64,000 bases of DNA from DASPKM01 sp035628135 (GTDB lineage Bacteria; Bacteroidota; Bacteroidia; Chitinophagales; Chitinophagaceae), in contig DASPKM010000006.1 in assembly GCA_035628135.1 (NCBI GenBank), positions 899,245 to 963,244 on the forward strand, written 5' to 3'. A program made the position numbers and the translations under genes. Shown piece after piece: positions 42,289 to 50,617 of this stretch (its first letter is position 1; each line of letters starts with the position of its first letter). The notes beneath the pieces were generated by a model. The model saw nothing but the letters and a program-made list of their open reading frames with translations. It was not told the DNA's origin and did no database searches.

Positions 42289-42765
42289 TTAATTGCAGGT
42301 TGATTTGTGAGGTACAATGTCAATGTGGTTGTGCATTGTCATTAGCGTGCGCAAGTCGCAGAAGTCCTGGTGGTCGGGGATCTTTACATAAGTAACGCAA
42401 CGGATGGTACTGCCTGACAATTGCACGAAAATGGCGAATACTTCCATGGTTATGCCTTGCTGGTAGGTAATTACTACCAGGTCTTTCAAGGTGGTGATGT
42501 ACTTGATGCCGCGCATGGGCAGATTGCCCATTATAAAATCGGTAGTCTGGAACTCTTTGCCTTTATCGGCAAATCTTGTTTTCTTTTTTTCGATGGTATT
42601 GATGGCCTGCCTGATATTTTTAGGCACTTGTTTGTACGCGCCGGTGATGCTGAGTACATCGGCATCTATCAGCCGGGATAAATTGTTCAACCTTGCGGTA
42701 TCTGTTTGCGCCTGTACCAGGTTAGTAAGCGACAATGCCAAAATGGCTTGCAAAAAATGCTTCAT
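42289..42765 (-). CDS. Secreted hypothetical protein, 158 aa
   Basis: A small protein with signal peptide (MKHFLQAILALSLTNLVQA) and a predicted mature domain of about 139 residues. Two Cys near the C-terminus (IRCVTY, DFCDLR) and one at the extreme end. No family recognised. It converges on the TonB receptor gene with a 6-bp gap and is divergent from the DUF6807 gene. Confidence 0.7.
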   Translation of the reverse strand: MKHFLQAILALSLTNLVQAQTDTARLNNLSRLIDADVLSITGAYKQVPKNIRQAINTIEKKKTRFADKGKEFQTTDFIMGNLPMRGIKYITTLKDLVVITYQQGITMEVFAIFVQLSGSTIRCVTYVKIPDHQDFCDLRTLMTMHNHIDIVPHKSTCN

Positions 42766-42854
42766 GTTTTGCTGCTAATCTTTATTATTTCTGATGCTGC
42801 GCTGGAACGGCATGCATTTAATTGAAGTAATTTAGCCAATCTACTATTACGGGT

Positions 42855-44057
42855 ATGAAAAAACTTGTAGTCTCCATATTTATACTTGCATGTGCTGTGC
42901 AGCTTGTTGCGCAAAACACAAAATTTAAAGTTACCGCAGGCAATCGCGATGCTGTTAATACACTGGTATATGTTTCTCTTAAAAAAGCATTACCGCCCAA
43001 TAAAACTTCAGCGTACGATGTGGTGGACGATAAGACAGGCGCCCGTTATCCCGCGCAATTCTCCGATGGCAGCACACTGGTGTTTAAGCTTACCGGGATG
43101 CTGCCGGCAGGCAAAACGAACACATATACTATCAAACCCGCGGACACCAAGCTAAAAGCTGGCGCCCGCATCGAGCCAAAAAAAGACGGCATGCTGATTA
43201 CGGTTAACAATAGGCCCGTGTTTTTTTACAATACCGCAGTAAAGAACCCGCCTGCCGGCAGTCCTGATTATTACCGGAGGAGTGGTTTTATACATCCTTT
43301 GTACAGCCCTGATGGAAGCGTATTGACCGATGATTTTCCTGCTGGTCATATGCACCAGCATGGTATTTTTTTAACCTGGGTAAATACTACTTTTCGTGGG
43401 GAGATGGTTGATTTTTGGAACCAGCATAAAAATACAGGGACAGTGGAGCACGTGGAAGTGTTGGGCATTGAAGAAGGTCCTGTATTCAGTCGCCTTAAGA
43501 CTAAATTGCGGCATATAAGTCTAAAGCACGGACCTGTGCTGGAGGAAGTATGGACCATCACCATTTACAATTTTGCTGATCATTATATGTTTGATCTTGC
43601 GAGCGAGCAGGTGAACATAACCGCCGATACTTTATACATCAATAAATATCAGTATGGGGGATTAGCCTTTCGGGGCAGCAGGGAGTGGAACCGGCATGAC
43701 AGTGTGCATTTCCGTAATCTTTGGCAGGTATTGACAAGTGAGGGAAAGGACACAGCTGACGCCAATCATACTAAGGCCCGATGGGTAGATGCCAGTGGAA
43801 AGGTCAATGGTAAATTGAATGGCGTAACCATATTAGCAGATGTAGGTAACTTTCGCTATCCGCAGTCTATACGCGTACATCCGGATATGCCGTATTGGTG
43901 TTTTGCCCCGATGGTGGATGGGGCGTTTGCTTTAGTTCCTGGGGGGTTGTACAAATCCCGTTATAGGTTTGTGGTGCATGCGGGCCAGCCTGATGTAAAA
44001 GGTATTGAATTGAAATGGAAGGATTGGGTTAACCCGGTGCGAGGGGTTGTGCGATAG
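42855..44057 (+). CDS. DUF6807 (PmoA-like) family secreted protein
   Basis: A 400-residue protein with signal peptide (MKKLVVSIFILACAVQLVAQ). The mature part shows the DUF6807 pattern: FIHPLYSPDGSVLTDDFPAG, then HMHQHGIFLTWVNT, EMVDFWNQHKNTGTVEHVE, and YQYGGLAFRGSREWN. The His-rich segment near residue 165 could bind a metal or sugar. Such proteins are common in Bacteroidetes glycan gene sets and are sometimes labelled PmoA. Activity unknown. The IS256 element begins just beyond its stop codon. Confidence 0.82.
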   Translation: MKKLVVSIFILACAVQLVAQNTKFKVTAGNRDAVNTLVYVSLKKALPPNKTSAYDVVDDKTGARYPAQFSDGSTLVFKLTGMLPAGKTNTYTIKPADTKLKAGARIEPKKDGMLITVNNRPVFFYNTAVKNPPAGSPDYYRRSGFIHPLYSPDGSVLTDDFPAGHMHQHGIFLTWVNTTFRGEMVDFWNQHKNTGTVEHVEVLGIEEGPVFSRLKTKLRHISLKHGPVLEEVWTITIYNFADHYMFDLASEQVNITADTLYINKYQYGGLAFRGSREWNRHDSVHFRNLWQVLTSEGKDTADANHTKARWVDASGKVNGKLNGVTILADVGNFRYPQSIRVHPDMPYWCFAPMVDGAFALVPGGLYKSRYRFVVHAGQPDVKGIELKWKDWVNPVRGVVR

Positions 44058-44067
44058 GTATTGTTAG

Positions 44068-45372
44068 GGTAGTATTACATAAACTGTGTCAGTGATATTT
44101 TCATTACAAGTTCAATTTAAGTCTTTCGTTAAAGATAATCATAAGTTGAGCGAGCGTTCTGTTCCAGTTAAATACAGGTTTGCTCCATTTGGCAGTGATG
44201 TGTTCCTGCGCAAGGAACAAAAGTTTCATTAAAGCTTCCTCGGACTGGAATGCACCTTTGGATTTGGTGATAGCGCGCAGTTGCCGGTGGAAGCCTTCAA
44301 TGATATTGGTGGTATAAATGATCCGGCGGATATCCTTGTTGTACTGGAAGTAATTGGACAGTCGTGGCCAGTTCCTTCTCCACGACTCAATGATCTTCGG
44401 ATAACGGCTGCCCCAGTTGGATTCCAGCTGGTCCAGGTTTTTTTCGGCCAGTTCCCGCGTAGAGGCCTTATAAACACCCTGAAGGTCCTTCAGGAAGGCT
44501 TTGGTATCCTTCCAGGAAAGGTATTTCTGCGGGTTGCGGATCTGATGCACAACACAAAGCTGCACCTCGGTCTGCGGATAGATCGTTTCTATGGCCTCAG
44601 CAAAACCCTGCAGGTTATCAATGCAGGCAATGAAGATGTCCTGCACTCCGCGGTTCTGCAGATCAGTGAGTACCTGCAGCCAGAACTTCGATCCTTCATT
44701 CTCTCCGATGTAAAGGCCCATCAGTTCCTTGTAGCCTTCCTGATTGAGGCCGATGATGCAGTATACGGCACGGTTTACAACGCGGCCTTCATGCCGCACC
44801 TTGTAATGAATGGCATCCAGCCATACAAAGGGATAAACAGCTTCCAGCGGCCGGCTCCGCCATTCCTGGATGAGTGGCAATATCTTATCGGTAACGCGGC
44901 TGATAGTGGCCGGTGAGGCTTCCAGGCCGTACATATCCATCAGGTGGTCGCGGATGTCCGAATAACTGGCCCCGCGGGCATACAAAGCAATGATCTGCCG
45001 GTCCAGGTCAACCCCCAGTGTCTTATGCCGCTTAGGAACCAGTTCAGGCTCGAACGTTCCATTGCGATCCCGCACCGTGGTCAGTTCCACATTCCCAACC
45101 GGTGTCTTAAGTTTCTTTTTTCCCTTGCCATTCTTTCGATTGGGTTGTTCATCCTCTTCAATGTGAGCTTCCAACTCACCCTCCATTGCTTCCTCCAGGA
45201 ACTCTTTGAGCAGAGGCGTGAATACTCCTTCCTTGCCCAATAGCGATTGACCGCTTTTCAAGCGCGCGGCAGCCTCCTTTTTGAAGGCTGCGTAGTCAAA
45301 TGGTTTCTTTTCCATATGCTGTCAGTTTAAAGTTACTTAACTTCCAACTGACACACTTTTTGCAACACTCTC
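44068..45372. mobile_element. IS256-family insertion sequence
   Basis: About 1.3 kb with one transposase gene filling most of it. The ends carry imperfect inverted repeats: AGTATTACATAAACTGTGTC on the left (44071 on) and, on the reverse strand of the right end, AGTGTTGCAAAAAGTGTGTC, most positions matching, followed by AGT on both. Flanking bases ATAGGTATTGTTAG (44054-44067) and ATGGGTATTGTTAG (45373-45386) match at 13 of 14. That is longer than the 8-9 bp target duplication usual for IS256, so the exact boundaries and the nature of the repeat are uncertain. The element lies right behind the DUF6807 stop codon. Confidence 0.85.
44104..45315 (-). CDS. IS256 family transposase
   Basis: A 403-residue DDE transposase. 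Catalytic residues fit the IS256 spacing: D in FVWLDAIHYKVR (about 165), D in IFIACIDNLQGF (about 233) and E in TTNIIEGFHRQLR (about 342). It opens with an Ala/Lys-rich N-terminus (KPFDYAAFKKEAAARLK) and has LLVLFLAQEHITAKW-like helices at the end. The frame is complete, so the element could be active. The only transposase in the window. Confidence 0.96.
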   Translation of the reverse strand: MEKKPFDYAAFKKEAAARLKSGQSLLGKEGVFTPLLKEFLEEAMEGELEAHIEEDEQPNRKNGKGKKKLKTPVGNVELTTVRDRNGTFEPELVPKRHKTLGVDLDRQIIALYARGASYSDIRDHLMDMYGLEASPATISRVTDKILPLIQEWRSRPLEAVYPFVWLDAIHYKVRHEGRVVNRAVYCIIGLNQEGYKELMGLYIGENEGSKFWLQVLTDLQNRGVQDIFIACIDNLQGFAEAIETIYPQTEVQLCVVHQIRNPQKYLSWKDTKAFLKDLQGVYKASTRELAEKNLDQLESNWGSRYPKIIESWRRNWPRLSNYFQYNKDIRRIIYTTNIIEGFHRQLRAITKSKGAFQSEEALMKLLFLAQEHITAKWSKPVFNWNRTLAQLMIIFNERLKLNL

Positions 45373-45608
45373 ATGGGTATTGTTAGCAGGGTAGGTTTGT
45401 ACTCTCAACGGCAGATTTTCTCGAAACGCTGCGTTCTGCAGTCTAAAATAGACACTGTTGGCAGATTCTCAAGCATTATGGGTTTTTTCTCCTTTTTTTC
45501 CGGTGTTTTTCCCTTGCACACGCCCAAAGGATTTATTACTTTAACATTACGAGCCGATATCCTGTGTTGACGCTTCCCTGAAACGCTTTTATTGGTAAAC
45601 CTTAGACT

Positions 45609-45953
45609 ATGAATGAATTAATGAATTCTTTCAGGGATAATTATTATACTGCTGTATTATTTATTATAAGCGGAATAATAGCGGTTTTTGTTGCGATCAA
45701 ATACAGAAGAAAGTTTGCAACGTTAAGAATTTGCATTGACAATGTATCTGCCCCCCTTAAAACACTTTATAAATTTTCTAGGGAGTTTTCAATCGACGCA
45801 ACAGCCACACAGCCGATTTTCTCAATAACGGGACCACCGTGGCCGAATACCAATGCAGAACCGTTGTCGAGCCTACATTCTCAAAGAATACCCACATTGC
45901 TCGGTCACCTTACTAATAGGAGAATCTTAATTGCAGAGATGCCGGCAGCCTGA
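45609..45953 (+). pseudogene. Broken copy of the 7-TM sensor-module gene
   Basis: A 114-codon frame. The first 35 residues (NYYTAVLFIISGIIAVFVAI then KYRRKFATLR) line up with the first membrane segment and following basic loop of the intact 7-TM gene at 45992 (YYTPLVLLVETFITAVIAF, NRHKFKILR). After about residue 55 the hydrophobic pattern is lost and the sequence becomes Pro/Ser/Thr-rich, with base composition turning from AT-rich to more balanced near 45785. I read this as the 5' remnant of a paralogue joined to unrelated sequence. It could instead be a short independent gene. The 293 bp upstream, back to the transposase start, holds nothing clear. Confidence 0.45.
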
Positions 45954-45991
45954 ATGTTAGTAAACGCAAACAAAATAGGCTAATATTTTAT

Positions 45992-46672
45992 ATGAAACTT
46001 CTTTTAAACTTTATGGAGTTAACATACTACACTCCGCTCGTTCTGCTTGTTGAGACCTTCATCACAGCTGTTATTGCCTTTCACAATAGGCATAAATTTA
46101 AAATATTACGCTTCTTTCCATATTACATATTACTTTCTGCTGCGCAAACCTTGTTGTGTTTTATTCTTATAATTTATAGACCGGTATTTGCCGTAAGAGT
46201 CAGTGGCCTTTCAATATACGTTTTTATTGTGCTAGAGTTTTTTGTTGTATACTTTTTCTTATTTGAAGTAATAAGGTCTAGATACTTTAAAAAAATCATG
46301 TACATCTTAATGGCATTATTCATAAGCATTATAATATACAGCTGGTATTCAGAACACCCTCTCTCAACAACACCGATTTCTGTCAGCCTGACCAATTCTC
46401 TTTGTCTAATTATTCCATGCTTATTTTATTTCTATGAGACTTTTAAAAGTCCCCCAATGGTGAGCCTATCAAAGCAGCCAGCATTTTGGATTGTAACTGG
46501 GTTTCTCTTTATGATCACCTGTACACTACCATTCTATCTACTCGAAGATTATATACACGAAAACATGTTAGACTTATATGTCCAAATATATATACTGAAC
46601 AATGTTTTTTACTGTTTGCTCTTTTTATTAATCTCAAAAGCATTCTTATGCAAGTCGGAAATAAGCAAATAG
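45992..46672 (+). CDS. Seven-transmembrane protein, partner of a histidine kinase (module 1)
   Basis: A 226-residue, very hydrophobic and AT-rich gene product with seven membrane segments at about 15-30, 42-63, 72-94, 100-120, 128-150, 161-186 and 195-220. TM6 starts PAFWIVTGFLFM and TM7 has ILNNVFYCLLFLLI. Both segments match equivalent ones in the homologue at 49900 (QFWIIVAFLFF, IFNTLKNMLFAIAFF). The kinase gene starts 25 bp before this gene's stop, in another frame, so they are translationally linked. The kinase lacks a sensor domain, so this protein may be the signal-receiving part. No known family. Confidence 0.85.
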   Translation: MKLLLNFMELTYYTPLVLLVETFITAVIAFHNRHKFKILRFFPYYILLSAAQTLLCFILIIYRPVFAVRVSGLSIYVFIVLEFFVVYFFLFEVIRSRYFKKIMYILMALFISIIIYSWYSEHPLSTTPISVSLTNSLCLIIPCLFYFYETFKSPPMVSLSKQPAFWIVTGFLFMITCTLPFYLLEDYIHENMLDLYVQIYILNNVFYCLLFLLISKAFLCKSEISK

Positions 46673-47406
46673 TTATTTTTTTAATTGTAACTACTTTTTT
46701 AATCTTGGTTCTATTAGGCTTAATAGTTACAATTCTTTACTTATATCAAAAAAAGAGAATAGCCTTCCAGAAACACCTCGCAGTGACACAATTAGAAATC
46801 CAAGAAGAGACATTTCAAAACATTTCCCGGGAGATTCATGATAATATTGGCCTATCGCTTACGCTGGCAAAATTACATTTAAACACACTCACACTTAATC
46901 CATCTCAAACACCACATGCATCCATAATAACCTCCATAGAACTGATTACGCAAGCAATTCATGATCTAAGCGACATTTCTAAAAACCTAAATTCTGAAGC
47001 TATACGCAATCAAGGTTTTCTAAATGTTCTAACTGATGGGTTGGAAAGATTGAAAAAGTGCGGAAGGTATGACATTTCGTTTTCAGTAATTGGTACAACG
47101 ACTTTTATGGATATACAAAAGGAAACAATTCTTTACAGGATCACCCAAGAAGCATTAAATAATATAATAAAACACTCTAATGCCAGCAAGATACATTTCC
47201 AATTGAACTATAATGACGCCCATTTAAGTTTATTCATTAAAGATGATGGTGTCGGTATTAACTGGGCCCAAATGGAAAAAGCAAAATTGACCAGAATAAT
47301 GGCTGGCTTAAACAATATGAAAGCACGGGCAAAACTTGTGAATGGCACATGCAATGTTCAAAGTGATGAAACTGGAACAAGTATTTACGTCACAATCCCA
47401 TATTAA
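46648..47406 (+). CDS. HisKA_3 sensor histidine kinase with one membrane segment (module 1)
   Basis: From the ATG that opens MQVGNKQIVIFLIVTTFLIL the product has 252 residues. A longer frame starting upstream would read through the end of the 7-TM gene and is not supported. One membrane helix (8-32) is followed directly by the dimerisation/phosphoacceptor helix with H64 in SREIHDNIGLSLTLA and by a HATPase domain (RITQEALNNIIKHSNASKI, KDDGVGINW). There is no periplasmic sensor, PAS or TPR domain. It starts inside the end of the 7-TM gene (25-bp overlap) and is followed after 6 bp by its response regulator. Confidence 0.9.
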   Translation: MQVGNKQIVIFLIVTTFLILVLLGLIVTILYLYQKKRIAFQKHLAVTQLEIQEETFQNISREIHDNIGLSLTLAKLHLNTLTLNPSQTPHASIITSIELITQAIHDLSDISKNLNSEAIRNQGFLNVLTDGLERLKKCGRYDISFSVIGTTTFMDIQKETILYRITQEALNNIIKHSNASKIHFQLNYNDAHLSLFIKDDGVGINWAQMEKAKLTRIMAGLNNMKARAKLVNGTCNVQSDETGTSIYVTIPY

Positions 47407-47412
47407 CAAAAA

Positions 47413-48075
47413 ATGAAAGAAATCCCAGCAATTAAAGTAGCATTGGCAGACGATCATATTCTTCTACGAAGTGCCCTTGCCGGATTAATAAATAGTTTTG
47501 ATAACTGTAGGGTTGTTTGTCAGGCAAATGATGGCAGGGAATTAATCGAACTTGCACAACAGGAACCGCACCCTGATGTTATATTATTAGACGTAAGTAT
47601 GCCCTATATGGATGGGTATGATACTGCGGTTTGGTTTCAGAAAAATATGCCTCATATAAATATTTTGATGCTAACGATGTATGATTCAGAACTGCTCTTA
47701 ATAAGATTAGTGCAGGCGGGGGTAAGAGGGTTTCTCAAAAAAGATATACATCCTTCGGAATTAAAATTTGCTATTCAATCCGTGATTGAAAATGGCTACT
47801 ACTATTCCAATCATACATCGAGTAAATTAGCTAGTTTGATTAGGTTTAGCGGAAAAGATCAAACGCTCTTACAAAAAGTTATGTTGGATGATTACGAAAT
47901 GCTTTTTTTAAAACTGGCTTGTACAGAAATGACATATAAAGAAATCGCCCTGGAAATGAATCTTAATCCGCGGGCAGTAGACAGCCTTAGAGATGACCTT
48001 TTTGAAAAGTTGGACGTTAGAAGCCGGGTTGGGTTGGCATTATATGCTATAAGAAAGGGAATTGTAACGTTCTGA
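47413..48075 (+). CDS. NarL-type response regulator (module 1)
   Basis: A 220-residue regulator. The receiver has the acidic pair in VALADDHILL, phospho-acceptor D60 in VILLDVSMPYMDG, and a Lys in GFLKKDIHP near 116. The C-terminal LuxR-type helix-turn-helix is divergent (LACTEMTYKEIALEMN, LNPRAVDSLRDDLFEKL, 163-200), with fewer of the usual LuxR consensus residues. It lies 6 bp behind the kinase. It ends one base before the convergent orphan regulator. Confidence 0.92.
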   Translation: MKEIPAIKVALADDHILLRSALAGLINSFDNCRVVCQANDGRELIELAQQEPHPDVILLDVSMPYMDGYDTAVWFQKNMPHINILMLTMYDSELLLIRLVQAGVRGFLKKDIHPSELKFAIQSVIENGYYYSNHTSSKLASLIRFSGKDQTLLQKVMLDDYEMLFLKLACTEMTYKEIALEMNLNPRAVDSLRDDLFEKLDVRSRVGLALYAIRKGIVTF

Positions 48076-48735
48076 TCAATCGATTAGCTTATTTCTCATA
48101 CCATACATAATAAGTCCGGCGATTGTTTTTGCACCTACTTTGGTTTTCATGTTCTGCCTGATAGTTTCAATGGTGCGTGGGCTTAGAAAAATTTCTTTAG
48201 ATATTTCTTCAGTAGTTTTATCTTCTGCTAGTAATTTTAAAATGCGAATTTCTTTCTCGGAGAACTTGACAGGATTTGGATAAAATTGTCTTACCTGTCG
48301 TTTAGTTTGCAACTTGGAAAGCACCGCTTTATTCACAAGGTCATTAAAGTAAAAATCATCGTTCATGCAAGTAAGTATTGCCTGGTAAATTTCTTCTGGA
48401 TCTGTAGTTTTTGTCAAATAGGCATTAGCGCCCATCTCTAGCATGCGAGTAATCATTTCCTGGTCATCATACATTGTAAGTACGATCACCTTTACGTCCT
48501 CATATTCCTTACGCAGGATATTAATGGCATTTACGCCGTCTACCTCCGGCATGCGAATGTCCATTAATAGGACATCGGGACGTTTTAATTGCATCCGGTG
48601 CATAAGGTCCTTGCCATCCTCTGCTTCCCACAGTATTTTCAGGTATTCCTTGCCTTTAAGGGCCATTTTGATGCCATCCCGAAAGATCTTATGGTCATCG
48701 GCAATAGCGACCTTAATAGTCAATTCAGCGCTCAT
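48076..48735 (-). CDS. Orphan NarL-type response regulator
   Basis: A 219-residue regulator: VAIADDHKIFRDG, phospho-acceptor D59 in VLLMDIRMPEVDG, VLTMYDDQEMITRMLEMG, Lys in AYLTKTTDP near 110, then LuxR-type HTH (KEIRILKLLAEDKTTEEISK, LSPRTIETIRQNM). It faces the module 1 regulator with no gap and has no kinase gene beside it on its own strand. It could respond to either kinase of the two modules. This gene has normal composition compared with the AT-rich neighbour. Confidence 0.92.
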   Translation of the reverse strand: MSAELTIKVAIADDHKIFRDGIKMALKGKEYLKILWEAEDGKDLMHRMQLKRPDVLLMDIRMPEVDGVNAINILRKEYEDVKVIVLTMYDDQEMITRMLEMGANAYLTKTTDPEEIYQAILTCMNDDFYFNDLVNKAVLSKLQTKRQVRQFYPNPVKFSEKEIRILKLLAEDKTTEEISKEIFLSPRTIETIRQNMKTKVGAKTIAGLIMYGMRNKLID

Positions 48736-48956
48736 AGCGGGTAGGTTGGTTTACGGGTTATCTATATTGGTTTGCAAAATATCGGATTACTTCCAAAGTA
48801 GTCTTTCTTTTTCAATCTCCGGTAAATTTCGATACCACTTCGAACTATTCCGATTAAGCGATTAGGAATTTTACGATCACACTGGTATTTACCGAATGCT
48901 TGAAATCGGGCAGTTCTGCTCTTGTTAACGCTTCCCGATCACCTTATTTTTGTTCG

Positions 48957-49050
48957 GAAGTTGATTGATAGAAAGCCAAGCCATCCAATGTCCAATTCAC
49001 CGTCCTGTAACTAATTTCCAATTTTCCTGTGAACCCTGTCAATCAACTTC
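48957..49050. repeat. 94-bp inverted-repeat element, copy 2
   Basis: GAAGTTGATTGA (48957-48968) is the exact reverse complement of TCAATCAACTTC (49039-49050). The total length is 94 bp, exactly as in copy 1 at 20189-20282, and both share the arms and the first 13 bases on the left. The interior is different in sequence but similar in style (CCATCCAATGTCCAATTC, TTTCCAATTTTCC). A T-rich stretch follows. It lies in the 731-bp gene-free gap 48736-49466. Confidence 0.8.
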
Positions 49051-49171
49051 TCTTTTTGCATTTCTAAACGGATTTAATCTCTCAAATATTTGCCGGGTCC
49101 GTTTTTTTAATTTTACGGCAGATTTCAGGAAGCCCCGTTTTTAAAATCCAGCCGGATTTCTGCAATCGAGC

Positions 49172-49427
49172 TTTTTCACATTTGTGCATAATTATCCACA
49201 CTCTCATTTTCCCCGGGAATCTTATTCACAACCAGTTAACCAAGTTTGCCTCGGTTCATCTTAGTATTTTTACGAATTTAGCCGCGTAGATTCGCGCAAT
49301 TTTTATCGTATGTTTTCACGTAAAATTCCGAGGAAACTCACTATGGGCCTACTTTTGGGGCAATTTACACATTTCTTACACTTGCTGGGCACGGTTGCGG
49401 GAGTTTTTTTTTACGAGTTTATTCACA
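49172..49427. other. Cluster of DnaA boxes, candidate replication origin
   Basis: Five matches to TTWTNCACA lie in 256 bp of gene-free DNA: TTTTTCACA (49172), the reverse-oriented TGTGCATAA (49183-49191) directly abutting the perfect consensus TTATCCACA (49192-49200), TTATTCACA (49222) and TTATTCACA (49419). Four are within 59 bp. AT-rich runs suited to unwinding lie at 49102-49116 and 49401-49423. Chance expectation for this motif at equal base frequency is far below one per 256 bp. No dnaA gene is adjacent, which is usual in many Bacteroidetes. It could alternatively be a DnaA titration site. Confidence 0.45.
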
Positions 49428-49466
49428 CCCTGAATCTATACATAACATCCTCCAAAACTTACTACT

Positions 49467-49856
49467 ATGATTAAGGAATTAAACCTCAAGGCAAATTTGG
49501 CTCAGGTAGGTGAAGAAGTGGGACTGGAATTGGGAACTCAAATGGTTAAGAACTATCGCCAAGCTAACCCCACTGACGTTCAATGGTATCTGATCGGCCG
49601 CGAGATAATTGAAAAGATCCTCGCGCAGCCTGGTTGCGTTGGTTTGAAATTCTATAATGCCTACAATGAAGTTGGTGAAAAAACCCTGGTTTATGTAGGA
49701 ATTGACCAAAATGGGAAAGGAATACTGGAATATTCAGTGGTAACTGCTGAAGGCCAGTTGAATAAAGAAAAAGGAATTGTAGCTGATAGAATAAGACAGG
49801 GAGTAAGAACCGACGAAGCTACGGGCATTGACGATTTTGAGTGGACAACAGATTAA
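49467..49856 (+). CDS. Conserved small hypothetical protein, 129 aa
   Basis: A soluble 129-residue protein starting at 49467. It has no signal or membrane segment. Alpha/beta pattern: VGEEVGLELGTQMVKNYRQA, IGREIIEKILAQPG, KFYNAYNEVGEKTLVYVGID. It lies immediately after the DnaA-box region and 43 bp before module 2. I do not recognise the family. Confidence 0.75.
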   Translation: MIKELNLKANLAQVGEEVGLELGTQMVKNYRQANPTDVQWYLIGREIIEKILAQPGCVGLKFYNAYNEVGEKTLVYVGIDQNGKGILEYSVVTAEGQLNKEKGIVADRIRQGVRTDEATGIDDFEWTTD

Positions 49857-49899
49857 TAATCGCGAATAATTAGGATAAAGCTTTCAATTTTATGTCTTA

Positions 49900-50586
49900 G
49901 TGATTATATTTGAAACCAAAAGTTTCATTATAATCCAGTTACTTGAAAATATTAGTTATCTCTCATCACTTGTACCCATATTTGTTTTCTTTTTCTTATT
50001 CAAAAAATTAAAAAAAGAAAAACAGATATGGGTTATTTTATTGTATTTGCTTTTCTCATTTATTTCAGATTCATTAATTCTGTATGAGATTACTCCAGCA
50101 AGTACTTTGGCTATCAGACTCCAAATTTCAATTTTTAGCTATATTGAATATGTTCTTTTTTCCGTTTATTTAGCCTTGTCTATAAATAATCAGCTGGTAA
50201 AATCACTCATATATGTACTAATAGGGCTGTTTACACTATTCTGCGGATTTTATATATATTATAATTTTTATAAAGGTGACTTTTACTCGACAATTGCAAC
50301 TATTGAAGCTATTGTTTTAATTGTATTATCAATTGTGGGATTATATGATTTAATTAAACAACCAGATCTGTTTTTTATATATTCTTCATCCCAATTCTGG
50401 ATAATTGTTGCTTTCCTATTTTTCTTGGCCGGTACATTTTTCCTTACTATTATTTTGGAGAATTTGTCGAAAGTAGAAGCAAATAAGTATTGGAGTATCA
50501 ATTTAATATTTAATACTCTTAAAAATATGCTCTTCGCTATTGCGTTTTTTATTCATAAAAAGAAATTTTTGATTCATTCTGGTTAA
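49900..50586 (+). CDS. Seven-transmembrane protein, module 2
   Basis: A 228-residue, AT-rich product with a GTG start (no ATG fits upstream in frame). Seven membrane segments at about 19-35, 43-64, 75-94, 100-121, 131-152, 163-187 and 197-215. QFWIIVAFLFFLAGTFFLTI (TM6) matches the module 1 protein's PAFWIVTGFLFM. It is a distant paralogue of the gene at 45992 in the same gene order. The histidine kinase gene follows 31 bp later. It is much more AT-rich than the following genes. Confidence 0.8.
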   Translation: MIIFETKSFIIIQLLENISYLSSLVPIFVFFFLFKKLKKEKQIWVILLYLLFSFISDSLILYEITPASTLAIRLQISIFSYIEYVLFSVYLALSINNQLVKSLIYVLIGLFTLFCGFYIYYNFYKGDFYSTIATIEAIVLIVLSIVGLYDLIKQPDLFFIYSSSQFWIIVAFLFFLAGTFFLTIILENLSKVEANKYWSINLIFNTLKNMLFAIAFFIHKKKFLIHSG

Positions 50587-50617
50587 ACACACATACACTA
50601 AACTCAGATAAACCCCA

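Larger units (their letters stand above)
48736..49466. other. 731-bp intergenic region between the two sensor modules
   Basis: No credible gene is seen on either strand. It contains the 94-bp element copy 2 (48957-49050), the DnaA-box cluster (49172-49427) and several T runs. The 5' part (48736-48956) is the promoter region of the orphan regulator gene. The final 40 bp lead into the hypothetical gene at 49467. Confidence 0.7.

Noticed and set aside
46486..46647. Upstream extension of the module 1 histidine kinase
   Set aside because: It reads out of frame through the end of the 7-TM gene; the ATG at 46648 opens a normal signal-anchor.
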